A stretch of 64,000 nucleotides of DNA from an uncultured bacterium. GTDB taxonomy: Bacteria > Planctomycetota > JAJSAM01 > JAJVHW01. Positions 26,269 to 34,490 of this stretch are shown piece by piece (positions within the stretch are counted from its first letter, which is position 1; each line of letters begins with the position of its first letter). The notes under the pieces were generated by a model that searched no databases, was not told the origin of the DNA, and saw only the letters and a program-made list of their open reading frames with translations. The stretch is taken from assembly GCA_937996235.1 (NCBI GenBank), contig CALKVK010000021.1:28916-92915 (forward strand), in the 5' to 3' direction. The translations under genes were made by a program, and so were the position numbers.

Positions 26269-26274
26269 TACACT
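26269..26274 (+). promoter_or_regulatory. -10-like element of the paralog pair
   Basis: TACACT, 8 nt, then the ATG at 26283. The spacing is slightly longer than the 6 nt seen elsewhere. Confidence 0.4.
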
Positions 26275-26282
26275 CCGCTGCG

Positions 26283-27341
26283 ATGGAGAGCGGGGACGCC
26301 GATCGAACGCGCGGCGCGCTGCGGTCGGAGACGGCGTCGCAGCGCACGACCGCCGGCCAGGTCACGGAGTCACACCCCGAGCGCGCTCGCGTCGCGCGCA
26401 CGAAGTGGCACTTCGGCGGGCACTCGCGTGCGCGGCAGAAGGGGCTCGTCGAGCTGCCCGAGCGTCCGCCGTTCACCTATCGCGGCTACGGGGTGCGGCG
26501 CGCGCCGCGGATCGTCGGCTCGCGCCGCGTGCTGCGCGCGCTGGCTCTCATCCCGGCGTGGGTGCGACTCGTCACCCTGGCTCCGGCGGCGGCGACGCCC
26601 GTAGCGCTGGTCGCCGTCGCGCTCTCGGGGCTGGTGCGCGGTCGAGCGGGAGTTCTGGACAGTGAGCACTCGCACCGCCGCCGCGCTCGCGTCGCGCGCG
26701 AACCGGATGCGCCTTGGGCCTGGGAGCGGGTGTTCGACGGTGGCGTCGTCGTTGCGTCGCGCGCGGCCGCACTGGCCGGCTACGCGATCCCGCTCGCGTT
26801 CGCCGGCGCCACGGCGTTGCTCGACGGCGCCGAGATGCTCGCCGGGAGGCGCAACGTCGTGTTCGGTGCGACGTCGCTGCTCGGCGCGCTCTACCTTGCG
26901 TGGGGCGTGCAGCGTGCGTGGTTCGCGGGCAGCACGGAACTGCGATTCCGAGGGCCGTTCGTGCCGGCCGGCGGCGACGTCGTCTTCGACTTCGCCGTCC
27001 ACGCGGACGGTCCAACCATCCATGCGCTCCGCTGCGAGCTCGTGCGCATGGTGCAGGTGCCTGCGGCATCTTCGCTCGAAGCGCCCGTCGTCGCGTGCAC
27101 GCACGGCGGGCGGTTCGTCCCGGATCCGGACGTGCTGCCCATCGGTCCCGGCGACCAGATCGAGCTGCGCTTCTCGCTGCCGCCCGGTGCGAGCGGCAAC
27201 GATCTCGACGGCCGCCCGCCCGTCCTCTGGGAACTCGTGATCGACGGCGAGACGAACAGCGGCCGGTACGAGGAGCGCTTTCCCGTTCCGATCTACGACG
27301 TCCCCGCGGGCGCACCTCCCGCGCGCGCAGGTTCCGCGTAG
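26283..27341 (+). CDS. membrane protein with C-terminal arrestin-like/E-set domain (paralog 1)
   Basis: About 352 residues. An Arg-rich N-terminus, then two pairs of membrane helices (about 85-120 and 160-215), then a C-terminal beta domain of about 130 residues. That last domain ends SGNDLDGRPPVLWELVIDGET and YEERFPVPIYDVPAG, nearly the same as in the next gene. This looks like an E-set/arrestin-like fold often joined to DUF3592-type membrane parts. Function unknown. It starts a two-gene operon divergent from the sigma fusion. Confidence 0.7.
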   Translation: MESGDADRTRGALRSETASQRTTAGQVTESHPERARVARTKWHFGGHSRARQKGLVELPERPPFTYRGYGVRRAPRIVGSRRVLRALALIPAWVRLVTLAPAAATPVALVAVALSGLVRGRAGVLDSEHSHRRRARVAREPDAPWAWERVFDGGVVVASRAAALAGYAIPLAFAGATALLDGAEMLAGRRNVVFGATSLLGALYLAWGVQRAWFAGSTELRFRGPFVPAGGDVVFDFAVHADGPTIHALRCELVRMVQVPAASSLEAPVVACTHGGRFVPDPDVLPIGPGDQIELRFSLPPGASGNDLDGRPPVLWELVIDGETNSGRYEERFPVPIYDVPAGAPPARAGSA

Positions 27342-27342
27342 C

Positions 27343-28836
27343 GTGGACGACGTCGAGCACGCTTCTGCCGCCGGCCCGCCGGCGCCGGCTCCCACTCCCG
27401 CCGGGCTGCTGCACGGGGGTGACGCGCGCTGCCGGTGGAGCGTGTACCGCATGGGCGATGGGCTCGTGCTCTCGATCGGTCCGTCCGGGCTCGGACGCCT
27501 CCTGCCGCGGCTCCTCAGCGAACTCGTCTTCGTGATCGGATTGGCGGTGGCGTTCCTTGGGCGACCTCGCGGCAGCGTCACGTGCCCGCTGGTCGTGGGC
27601 GTGCTGCTCGGGAGCCCATTGGCGCACCTGCTCGGGCGGCGTCTCGCAGGCGAGGAGCGCCTCGAGATCGGAGCGCGCCGCGCGACGTTGGGCATCGGTC
27701 GCCGCACGCGGCGACGCGGTCACACCGTCGACATCACCGACGGGTGCGACGTGTCGCTCGCTCGCGCCCGCCGTGGCCGCGCGAGCATTCGTATCCGCTG
27801 CGGCGACGAGCACCTCACGACGCGCGCCCGGATGCCGGTCGCCGACGCCGAGCGCGTGGCCGACGCTCTGCGGCGACACGTCGACGCCGGCTTGCGCGCT
27901 CCGGCCCCGGCACCTGCAGGCGTCCGGTCCGCACGGCTCACGGCGGCGCGCACCGACGCGGCGCGGCTCTCGCCGTTCGCGCTTGCGAGCGGAGGGCTCG
28001 CCACGTGGCGTCTGCCGCTCGGCGCCGTCGTGCCGCTCGCGATGGCAGCCCTCGTGTTCGCGAGCGCAGCCGCGCGATCGGACGCGCTCGTCTCGTGGGC
28101 CTTCGTGGGCGTCGTCACCGTCCTCGCGACGGTCGTACGAGGTGGGCTGCTCGACATCGTCGTGCACTGGCGGCGCGGCCGGCTGGTGGAGCGCCTTCCG
28201 TCCGCTCCGTGGCGGTGGGAGCAGCGCTTCCGCGGGCGCGTGCTCGTCGCACGTCCGTGGAGCCGCTGCGGACGGACAGGCGTGCTGCTCCTGGTGTCGG
28301 GTGCGCTCGCTGCCCTGGTGCTGCTCGCGTTCGGCGCCGCGAGTTGCATCGGCATTCTCGGCTGCGGCGCGCTCGGCTTCGCCGCCGTGCAGGTGTGGCG
28401 CCTGCAGCGGCTCCTGTTCCAGGGGACGACGGAGCTCCAGCTCCACTGCCTGCCGTACGCACCCCGCGGACGCATCGACGTCGACTTCGCCGTCGCGCGT
28501 GCCGGAGCGCAGTTCCATCGCATCCGCTTCGCGCTCCGCCGTCTGGAACAGCGCGAGCCGAACGAGGGGCGCGCGCGTCCCGCGGTCATCGAGACGTGCA
28601 TCGTTCCCGGTCGCCGTCCGCGACCGGCGACGCCGCCCGGTCCGGACGACCGCGTTCCGGTGAGCTTCGACGTCCCGGACGGCTGGTCGGGGAACGATCT
28701 CGACGGACCGGTGCCCGTGCTCTGGGAGGTGCTCGTCACCGGCGACACCACGAGCGGGCGGTACGAGCAGCGCTTCCCGCTGCCCGTCTACGACGTCGCC
28801 GCGTCGGTGCCGCTCGATCCGCCGGCGGAGCCGTGA
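27343..28836 (+). CDS. membrane protein with C-terminal arrestin-like/E-set domain (paralog 2)
   Basis: 497 residues, GTG start 1 nt after the stop of paralog 1. An extra N-terminal part (about 1-190) with two membrane helices and a small beta domain (RLEIGARRATLGIGRRTRR-like) precedes a copy of the paralog-1 layout: two helix pairs and a C-terminal beta domain ending NDLDGPVPVLWEVLVTGDT and YEQRFPLPVYDVAAS. So it is a tandem duplication with later extension. The pair may form one membrane complex; no pathway is indicated. Confidence 0.7.
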   Translation: MDDVEHASAAGPPAPAPTPAGLLHGGDARCRWSVYRMGDGLVLSIGPSGLGRLLPRLLSELVFVIGLAVAFLGRPRGSVTCPLVVGVLLGSPLAHLLGRRLAGEERLEIGARRATLGIGRRTRRRGHTVDITDGCDVSLARARRGRASIRIRCGDEHLTTRARMPVADAERVADALRRHVDAGLRAPAPAPAGVRSARLTAARTDAARLSPFALASGGLATWRLPLGAVVPLAMAALVFASAAARSDALVSWAFVGVVTVLATVVRGGLLDIVVHWRRGRLVERLPSAPWRWEQRFRGRVLVARPWSRCGRTGVLLLVSGALAALVLLAFGAASCIGILGCGALGFAAVQVWRLQRLLFQGTTELQLHCLPYAPRGRIDVDFAVARAGAQFHRIRFALRRLEQREPNEGRARPAVIETCIVPGRRPRPATPPGPDDRVPVSFDVPDGWSGNDLDGPVPVLWEVLVTGDTTSGRYEQRFPLPVYDVAASVPLDPPAEP

Positions 28837-28848
28837 CGCGCGCTGCGC

Positions 28849-31491
28849 TCAGCCGTCGAGTCGCACGTGCCGCGCGCCCGCGACGTGTCGGTAGCGCTCG
28901 GGCATGCACGTGAGCACGATGACCTGGCAGCGTTCGCCCGCGAGCGCGAGCACGGCGCCGAGCGCCTCGAGCCGCGCCGCGTCGCTGTAGCCGAGCGCGT
29001 CGTCGAGGAGCAGCGGCACGCCCCCGTCGTCCGAGACGAGCTGCGCCGCGGCGACGCGCAGCACGAGCCCGAGCTGCTCGCGCGCGCCGCCCGAGAGGCT
29101 CTCGAACGGCACGGTGACGTTGCCGAGCGAGCGGCTCGCGATCGCGAGCTCGTCGCTCAGCTCGACGTCGAAGTCGGCGCCGAACACGACCGCGCCGAGG
29201 CGGCGCACGCGCTCGCGCAGCGGGGCGACGTACGCGCGGCGCGCGGCGTCGCGGTGCGCGACCAGCGTGTCGTGCAGCAGCTTCGCGGCCTGCGCGGCGC
29301 GCTGCGCGGCGTCGCGCTGGTGCCGCGCACGGTGCAGGCGCGCCGCGAGCGTGTCGAGCCGCTCGGCCAGTCCCTGCTGCCCGAGCTCGTCGAGCAGAGT
29401 CGCGAGCCGCAGCGCCTCGTCCTCGACCCCGCGCAGCTCGTCGCGCGTCGCGGCGACGGCCGCTGCGGCGCCGTGCGCCGCGCGCGCGACGTCGTCGGGT
29501 CGCTCGGACACGAGCTGGGCCTGGGCGGCGTCGGCCGCCGCGCGTGCGTCGCGCGCCGCCGCCTCCAGCCGCTCGCTCCGCGCCGCGAGCGCGTCGTCGC
29601 TCTCGGCTGCGCGCAGCGCTTCGAGCGCGCGCACGGCGTCGGTCGCCGCGCGCTCGGCCGCCTCGACGAGAGCGCGCGCCTTCGCGGCCGCGAGACCGTG
29701 GCGCTCGACGTCGTCGCGCGCGGCCTGCTGCGCCCGGCGCGCGTCCTCGAGCGCGACGGCGGCTGCGTCGCGGGCGCGGCGGGCCGTCGCGAACGCCTCC
29801 TGCGCCGCGTCGAAGTCGGCGGGCAGCTCGTCCGCACCCGCGACCTTCGCGCGCTCGGCGCCGTACGCGGCCACGCGCGCTGCGACCCGCTCCAGCTTGT
29901 GCGCGAGGGTCTCGCGCGTCAGGTCGCGGAGATCGTTGCGCACGATGTCGTCGCGCCGCGCGAGCGCGCGCTCGGCCTCCTGCCGCTGCGCGATCTGCAC
30001 TTCGGCGTCGCGTACGTCCGCGCAGCCGTGGCGCGCGAGCAGCGCACGGAACGCGGCGTCGGCGTCGCGCAGCGTCTCGCGCAGGCCGGCGGCGCTGCCG
30101 CCGGGGCGCACCGTCACGCGGACCACGCCGGGAGCGTCGACGACGAGCTCGTCGAGCACGTGCCGTGTCGTCTCCGACCCGCCGGCGAGGGCGTCCTCCG
30201 TGTCGCCCGTCCGCACCACGACGTCGCGCGCGGCGGCGACGTGCACCTCGGCGCTGCCCGACTCGGCGCGGATGCGCGCGTCGGTGACGTGCCGTTCGGC
30301 CTCGCGCAGGGCGCGCAGCGCCTCCTCGTCGACCCGCACGCGCGCGAGCGTCTCGGCGGCGTCGGCGGCAGCGGCGTCGGCGTCGCGGACACGCGCGAGG
30401 CGCTCACCGAGCTGCTGTTGGTCGAGCTCGTCGCGCCGGAACTCCGCGTCGCCCTCGCGGACGGCCAGCACCGCGTCGGCAACCTCGAGACGCGTCCGCG
30501 CCGCGGCGAGCGCCTCGTCGGCCGCGCGCAACGCCGTGGCTGCGCTCTCCGCGGCGGGGGCGGCGCGTGCCGCGTCGCGCGCCGCGTCGAGCTCCCTGCG
30601 CCGCTGCTCCAGCGCCTCGGCCAGGTGCCCCCGCTGCGCGCGTTCGCGGCGCACGGCGTCGCGCTGCGACTCCGCGGCGTCGGCCTGCGCCGCCAGCACC
30701 TCGACGTCGCGTGCGCGACGCTCCATCTCGCGCTGCCGCGCCGCCGCCTCCGTCGCGCGCGCCTCGTCGTCGGCGAGCCGCCTGCGCAGCTCCGCGCGCC
30801 GTGCTGCGGCGGCGCGACTGCGCGCGACGGCGTCGTCGAGCCGCCGCAGCGCCTCGGCCACCTGCGCGTGCTCCTGTTCGAGCGACGTCACCGCGTCGGC
30901 GAGGTCCGTCAGCTCCTTGCGCGGCTTCCCGCCCGGCGTGTGCCAGCGCTCGAACTCGGCGCGTGCGGCATCGACGATCGAGAGCGTGTGCGCGTCGGCC
31001 TGCGACTGTCCCGCGGCGGCGTCGAGCGCCTGCGCGAGGCTCGCGCGACCCGCGAGCTGCGGAAGCGCGAGCTCCGCGCCCTGCCGGATGCGCAGCGCGC
31101 GCCAGAGCTCGAGGTCGACGGTCTCGCCGAGCAGCGCCAGCACGCGCTCGTGCGCCTCGCGCCCGGTGTGGTTCTCGCGGCGCGGCGCGTGGACCGTGAG
31201 CTCCGTCTCCGGCCGGCGGTGCCAGCGCTTGCGGTACGTGAAGCGGTACGGGCCCGCCTCGATCTCCGCCTCGACCTCGGCACCTGCGTCGCGGTGCACC
31301 GGCTGCACGTCGCGCACGTCCTTGCGCTTGCTGCTGTCGAGCTGGTCGAGCAGCAGATCGAGCGCCTCCGCGACGCTCGACTTGCCGATCTCGTTCGGCC
31401 CCGCGACCACGGTGACGCCGCGCGGCGCGAACGTGACGCTGCGTTCCTCGACGCCGCGGTAGTTGCGCAGGGTGACGCGGTGGAGCTTCAC
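28849..31491 (-). CDS. Rad50/SbcC-like AAA ATPase (YhaN type, no zinc hook)
   Basis: 880 residues. Walker A GPNEIGKSS at about 32-40, then a very long charged coiled coil (about 190-760), then signature LSGGAREQLGLVLR and Walker B LLLDDALGYSD near the end: an SMC/Rad50 layout. No CxxC zinc hook is seen in the middle, and the P-loop has GPNE, closer to YhaN than to SbcC. In the family it works with an Mre11-like nuclease on DNA ends. The GTG overlaps the nuclease stop (GTGA). It is the last gene of a four-gene overlapping operon whose first two genes are AbiEi and AbiEii. Confidence 0.85.
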   Translation of the reverse strand: MKLHRVTLRNYRGVEERSVTFAPRGVTVVAGPNEIGKSSVAEALDLLLDQLDSSKRKDVRDVQPVHRDAGAEVEAEIEAGPYRFTYRKRWHRRPETELTVHAPRRENHTGREAHERVLALLGETVDLELWRALRIRQGAELALPQLAGRASLAQALDAAAGQSQADAHTLSIVDAARAEFERWHTPGGKPRKELTDLADAVTSLEQEHAQVAEALRRLDDAVARSRAAAARRAELRRRLADDEARATEAAARQREMERRARDVEVLAAQADAAESQRDAVRRERAQRGHLAEALEQRRRELDAARDAARAAPAAESAATALRAADEALAAARTRLEVADAVLAVREGDAEFRRDELDQQQLGERLARVRDADAAAADAAETLARVRVDEEALRALREAERHVTDARIRAESGSAEVHVAAARDVVVRTGDTEDALAGGSETTRHVLDELVVDAPGVVRVTVRPGGSAAGLRETLRDADAAFRALLARHGCADVRDAEVQIAQRQEAERALARRDDIVRNDLRDLTRETLAHKLERVAARVAAYGAERAKVAGADELPADFDAAQEAFATARRARDAAAVALEDARRAQQAARDDVERHGLAAAKARALVEAAERAATDAVRALEALRAAESDDALAARSERLEAAARDARAAADAAQAQLVSERPDDVARAAHGAAAAVAATRDELRGVEDEALRLATLLDELGQQGLAERLDTLAARLHRARHQRDAAQRAAQAAKLLHDTLVAHRDAARRAYVAPLRERVRRLGAVVFGADFDVELSDELAIASRSLGNVTVPFESLSGGAREQLGLVLRVAAAQLVSDDGGVPLLLDDALGYSDAARLEALGAVLALAGERCQVIVLTCMPERYRHVAGARHVRLDG

Positions 31492-32621
31492 GCGCGCCTC
31501 CCCGCGAGACGCACGAGCAGCGCGAGCGCGTCGCGCGCGGTGCGGGCCTCGTCGCCGTCGCCGCCCGCGGTGCGGCGCAGGTCGTCGAGCGCCGCGCGCG
31601 CGAAGCCGGCGACGTCGAGCGCCGCGAAGTCCGCGTCCTCGGGACGGACGACCAGGTCGGTGTGGCGCTCCCACAGGTCGACGCCCGCGAAGACGTCGCG
31701 CGCGCGCGCGAGGAGCTCCTCGAGCCGCGCGTGCGCCGCGAGCGACAGCGCACCGCGGAAGCTGAGGCGCAGCACCGTGCGCTCGCGATCGGGCAGCGCG
31801 TCGAGTTCGCGTGCGAGGTGTTCGACGTGCGACGCGTCGTCCAGCAGGTACGCGCGCTCGTCGAACCGCCACGTGCCGACGCGCACCGCCTCGACCTCGC
31901 AGCGTCCGCCGTCGAGCGACACGACGAGCGCGTTGCCCGGATCGACCTCGCGGAAGTCCGTCGGTTCGGGTGCGCCGGAGTAGCGCACGCGTCCGGAGCC
32001 GCCGACGTCGGTCGTCGAGTGCCGGTCGCCGAGCGCGAGGTAGTGGATGCGCTCCTCGGCGAGGGCGCGCTCGGCGGCGGCGAGCGCGATGCGCGCGGGG
32101 TCGTCGGCGTCGGGCGAGAGCACGTCGACGGCGCCGTGCGCGACCATCACGCGCACGGCGCCCCGTGCGGACGCCAGCGATTCGCACGCCCGCGCGACGA
32201 GGTCTGCGAGCGGGCGCTTCGACGTCCACGGCGCGCCGACGACCTCCACGCCCGGCTCGACCTCGCGCGGCGTGGCGTCGTCGAGAACGTGCAGGTGCGG
32301 CGGGCAGGCCGAGGTGAACGCCGCCGAGCGGAAGACCGACGCCGCGTCGAGCGGGTCGTGGTTCCCGGGCAGCAGGTACACGGGCACCGAGAACGCGCGG
32401 AACGCGTCGAGCGCGCGCGCCACCGTGCGCCGGTCGAGCTGGTTCGACTCGAACACGTCGCCCGCGACGACCGCGAAGCGGCAGCCGCGCTCCTGCGCGA
32501 GCCGCGCGAGCGTCCGCACCGCGTCGATGCGCGCCTGCGAGAAGCGCGCCTGCGCCTCCTCGGAGAGGAAGTGCCGCGTCATCCCGAGCTGCAGGTCGGA
32601 GGTGTGGAGGAAACGCGTCAT
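31488..32621 (-). CDS. Mre11/SbcD-like metallophosphoesterase (YhaO type)
   Basis: 377 residues. Metallophosphoesterase motifs in order: LHTSDLQLGM, VVAGDVFES, LLPGNHDPLD, VMVAHGA, and LALGDRHST. The first motif has Gln where SbcD usually has His, and the last reads GDRH instead of GHIH; such variants occur in related bacterial nucleases. The C-terminal part (about 260-377) is a capping or ATPase-binding region. It should pair with the downstream Rad50-like ATPase. Its ATG overlaps the AbiEii stop (ATGA). Confidence 0.85.
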   Translation of the reverse strand: MTRFLHTSDLQLGMTRHFLSEEAQARFSQARIDAVRTLARLAQERGCRFAVVAGDVFESNQLDRRTVARALDAFRAFSVPVYLLPGNHDPLDAASVFRSAAFTSACPPHLHVLDDATPREVEPGVEVVGAPWTSKRPLADLVARACESLASARGAVRVMVAHGAVDVLSPDADDPARIALAAAERALAEERIHYLALGDRHSTTDVGGSGRVRYSGAPEPTDFREVDPGNALVVSLDGGRCEVEAVRVGTWRFDERAYLLDDASHVEHLARELDALPDRERTVLRLSFRGALSLAAHARLEELLARARDVFAGVDLWERHTDLVVRPEDADFAALDVAGFARAALDDLRRTAGGDGDEARTARDALALLVRLAGRRA

Positions 32622-33601
32622 GTGGGGTCCAGGTCGGGAGGCGTCCCGAACCGGCGAACCTGCTCCGCCTTGTAGACGAGATGCGGGTGGCGCGCGATGC
32701 GGTCCACGAGGCCCGGGTCGTCCGTGAGCAGACCGGGATCGAGCACACCGTGATCGTTGACCGCGGCGACGAACGCCAGCGCGCGCCCCGGGAGCGGCAC
32801 GAACTCCGCGAGGAGCTCCGTCGCGTCGCGCGCCAGCGCGTCGCAGAACGCGCGCGGGTCGCCGGTCACCACGCTGCCGCGCAGCAGGGGCCGCAGGTGC
32901 TGATCGAACTCCTCGGGCGGCGGCGGGGTGATCGGCAGGCGGGTCTCGCGAACGTCGAACCGTTGGCACGCGGCGGTGACAGCGAACGCGAGCCGCGCGC
33001 GCTGGCGGTCGAACTGGAGCCGGCGAATCTGAGCAGCGTCGAACAGGTCGCGCAGATGCGCCGGTCGCCTCGCCCTCCCGATCAGAGCGCACAGCTTCCC
33101 GGCGATCGTCTCCTCGATCGTGAGGGCCAGGATGCGCCCAGGTTCGCGCGACGGCAGGACCGGCAGGCGGACGAGCGAGGGGTCCCACAACGGCACGCGC
33201 TGCGTCCACGAGATCTCGACGCTCAGGTACTGGCGGCTGCCGCAGGAGTCCTTGAACCAGAGGCTCAGCGCGGAGAGCGCCGGCGTGTCATCCCACGCCC
33301 CACTCCGCAGGAGACCGCATGCGCGCGCTGCCCCCTCCACGGCGCGCTTCGTCGCGCCGCGTGCCTCGTCGTCGCTGCTTGCGCCGACGTAGTTCGTGTC
33401 GATGTCGAGCGACAGCCGCGGGAACGCGCCGTGGAACGCGCGCAGCGCGGTGCCACCCTTCACCGCCAGGAGATCCGCCGTGACGGAGGCTTCGGCGAGC
33501 GTCGCCGCCAACAGTTGGAGTCGGTCGAGGCGCTCGAACGCGACGCGATCGAAGCCCGCCTCCGCGGCCAGACGCGCAGCGAGGAGCGGCGTCAGGGTCA
33601 C
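32618..33601 (-). CDS. abiEii: AbiEii/AbiGii-family nucleotidyltransferase toxin
   Basis: 327 residues from a GTG that overlaps the AbiEi stop (GTGA). It has the nucleotidyltransferase core: VKGGTALR (Lys48-Gly-Gly), LSLDID with the two metal-binding Asp residues (about 66 and 68), then LTIEETIAGKLCALIGR and RDLFDA (about 184-188). In the type IV AbiE systems this toxin blocks growth, by tRNA or nucleotide modification, and protects populations from phage. Here it is translationally joined to both the antitoxin and the nuclease gene downstream. Confidence 0.85.
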   Translation of the reverse strand: MTLTPLLAARLAAEAGFDRVAFERLDRLQLLAATLAEASVTADLLAVKGGTALRAFHGAFPRLSLDIDTNYVGASSDDEARGATKRAVEGAARACGLLRSGAWDDTPALSALSLWFKDSCGSRQYLSVEISWTQRVPLWDPSLVRLPVLPSREPGRILALTIEETIAGKLCALIGRARRPAHLRDLFDAAQIRRLQFDRQRARLAFAVTAACQRFDVRETRLPITPPPPEEFDQHLRPLLRGSVVTGDPRAFCDALARDATELLAEFVPLPGRALAFVAAVNDHGVLDPGLLTDDPGLVDRIARHPHLVYKAEQVRRFGTPPDLDPT

Positions 33602-34356
33602 GCCCCGTCTCCGGCGACGGGCGCCCGCCGCCACGCGCGTCGCAGTGCGTCGAGATGTTCGGCTCGCACTCCGAGTTCCTCTCGCCGGCGTTCGAGGGCG
33701 AGCGCGGTACGGCGAGCCGCCTCGCGATCGCACAGGAGCTCCGTCGCATACTCGACCACCGTGTGGAGGTTCAGAGCGGTGGCGTTCGTCAGCGAGCGGG
33801 CGACTTCGTCTTCACCGCCACACAGATCCGGCCGCGCGAGAGCATCGACGAAGCTCCGCTCCGGCGAGGTGACGTACACCCAGGTTCCGCCGCGCGTCGC
33901 GCGAACGATCTGCAGGTGGGGGGCGTGGGGGTTCGTCGCGCCATCGAGCCGACGGTGTCCGCGGCGTCGATCCGATGTCGGCGGACGCACCGGTACGTAC
34001 TGCGTGCCGCGAAACGCGAACGCGCGGGCGGCTGTCCCCGTCAGGAAGACCGCTCGCGAGTGGACCGAGGCGCTCCAGCCGTGCACCTCGAGGGCCGTTG
34101 CGTACGCGACCACGGCGTCCGGCGCGGCGCGGGCCGCCACGAGCGTCGGATCGGGGAGGAACTCCGCCGGCGAGACTCCCGGCGGCACCACCGCGTAGAG
34201 GCCGCGGCGAACGCGCACGACGTGCCCGCGCGCGACGTGATACGCGAGCAGCGACGCCGGTGTCCGATCGGAACCCGCGGGCGAGGTCTTCGCGAACTCC
34301 GCCGTCGTGAAGACGGCGGAGCGAGCGAGGAAGCTGCTGGCCCATTGCGGCGGCAT
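33598..34356 (-). CDS. abiEi: AbiEi-family antitoxin / transcriptional regulator
   Basis: 252 residues. The N-terminal 60 residues form a winged helix: SAVFTTAEFAKTS, ASLLAYHVARGHVVRVRRGLYAVVP, the usual AbiEi_4-type opening. Then come the conserved VVAYATALEVHGWS and ERSFVDALARPDLCGGEDEVARSL. AbiEi proteins neutralise AbiEii indirectly and repress their own operon. The ATG at 34356 begins an operon of four overlapping genes. A TACTCT lies 10 nt upstream, and an A+T-rich region with a large inverted repeat lies behind it. Confidence 0.85.
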   Translation of the reverse strand: MPPQWASSFLARSAVFTTAEFAKTSPAGSDRTPASLLAYHVARGHVVRVRRGLYAVVPPGVSPAEFLPDPTLVAARAAPDAVVAYATALEVHGWSASVHSRAVFLTGTAARAFAFRGTQYVPVRPPTSDRRRGHRRLDGATNPHAPHLQIVRATRGGTWVYVTSPERSFVDALARPDLCGGEDEVARSLTNATALNLHTVVEYATELLCDREAARRTALALERRREELGVRAEHLDALRRAWRRAPVAGDGA

Positions 34357-34455
34357 AACACGTAAGAGAGTAGCGCTCTTCCAACGATGCTGCAGGCACC
34401 TGTCGGAGTCTCGAGGCTGGGAGATCATCCAGAATCCACGGCGCCTCGCGTCATG

Positions 34456-34490
34456 CACAGAAATACGCAAGAATATTGCGTACTTCTGTG
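34456..34490. promoter_or_regulatory. 35-bp inverted repeat between aminotransferase stop and AbiE operon
   Basis: Left arm 34456-34470, loop GAATA (34471-34475), right arm 34476-34490; 14 of 15 pairs match. It starts right after the aminotransferase stop on the minus strand and lies about 100 bp before AbiEi. It could be a terminator (no T-run follows) or an AbiEi autoregulatory operator. Local base composition is near 50% G+C, far below the window average. Confidence 0.55.

Noticed and set aside
22764..27341. A 1,525-codon open frame on the plus strand
   Set aside because: Only its last 353 codons look like a protein; the rest is antisense to the DUF4349, phosphatase and sigma-fusion genes and is Arg/Ala-rich shadow coding due to high G+C.
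28867..31983. Plus-strand frame of over 1,000 codons opposite the Rad50-like gene
   Set aside because: Complement of a coiled-coil gene rich in Ala and Arg; no recognisable domain.
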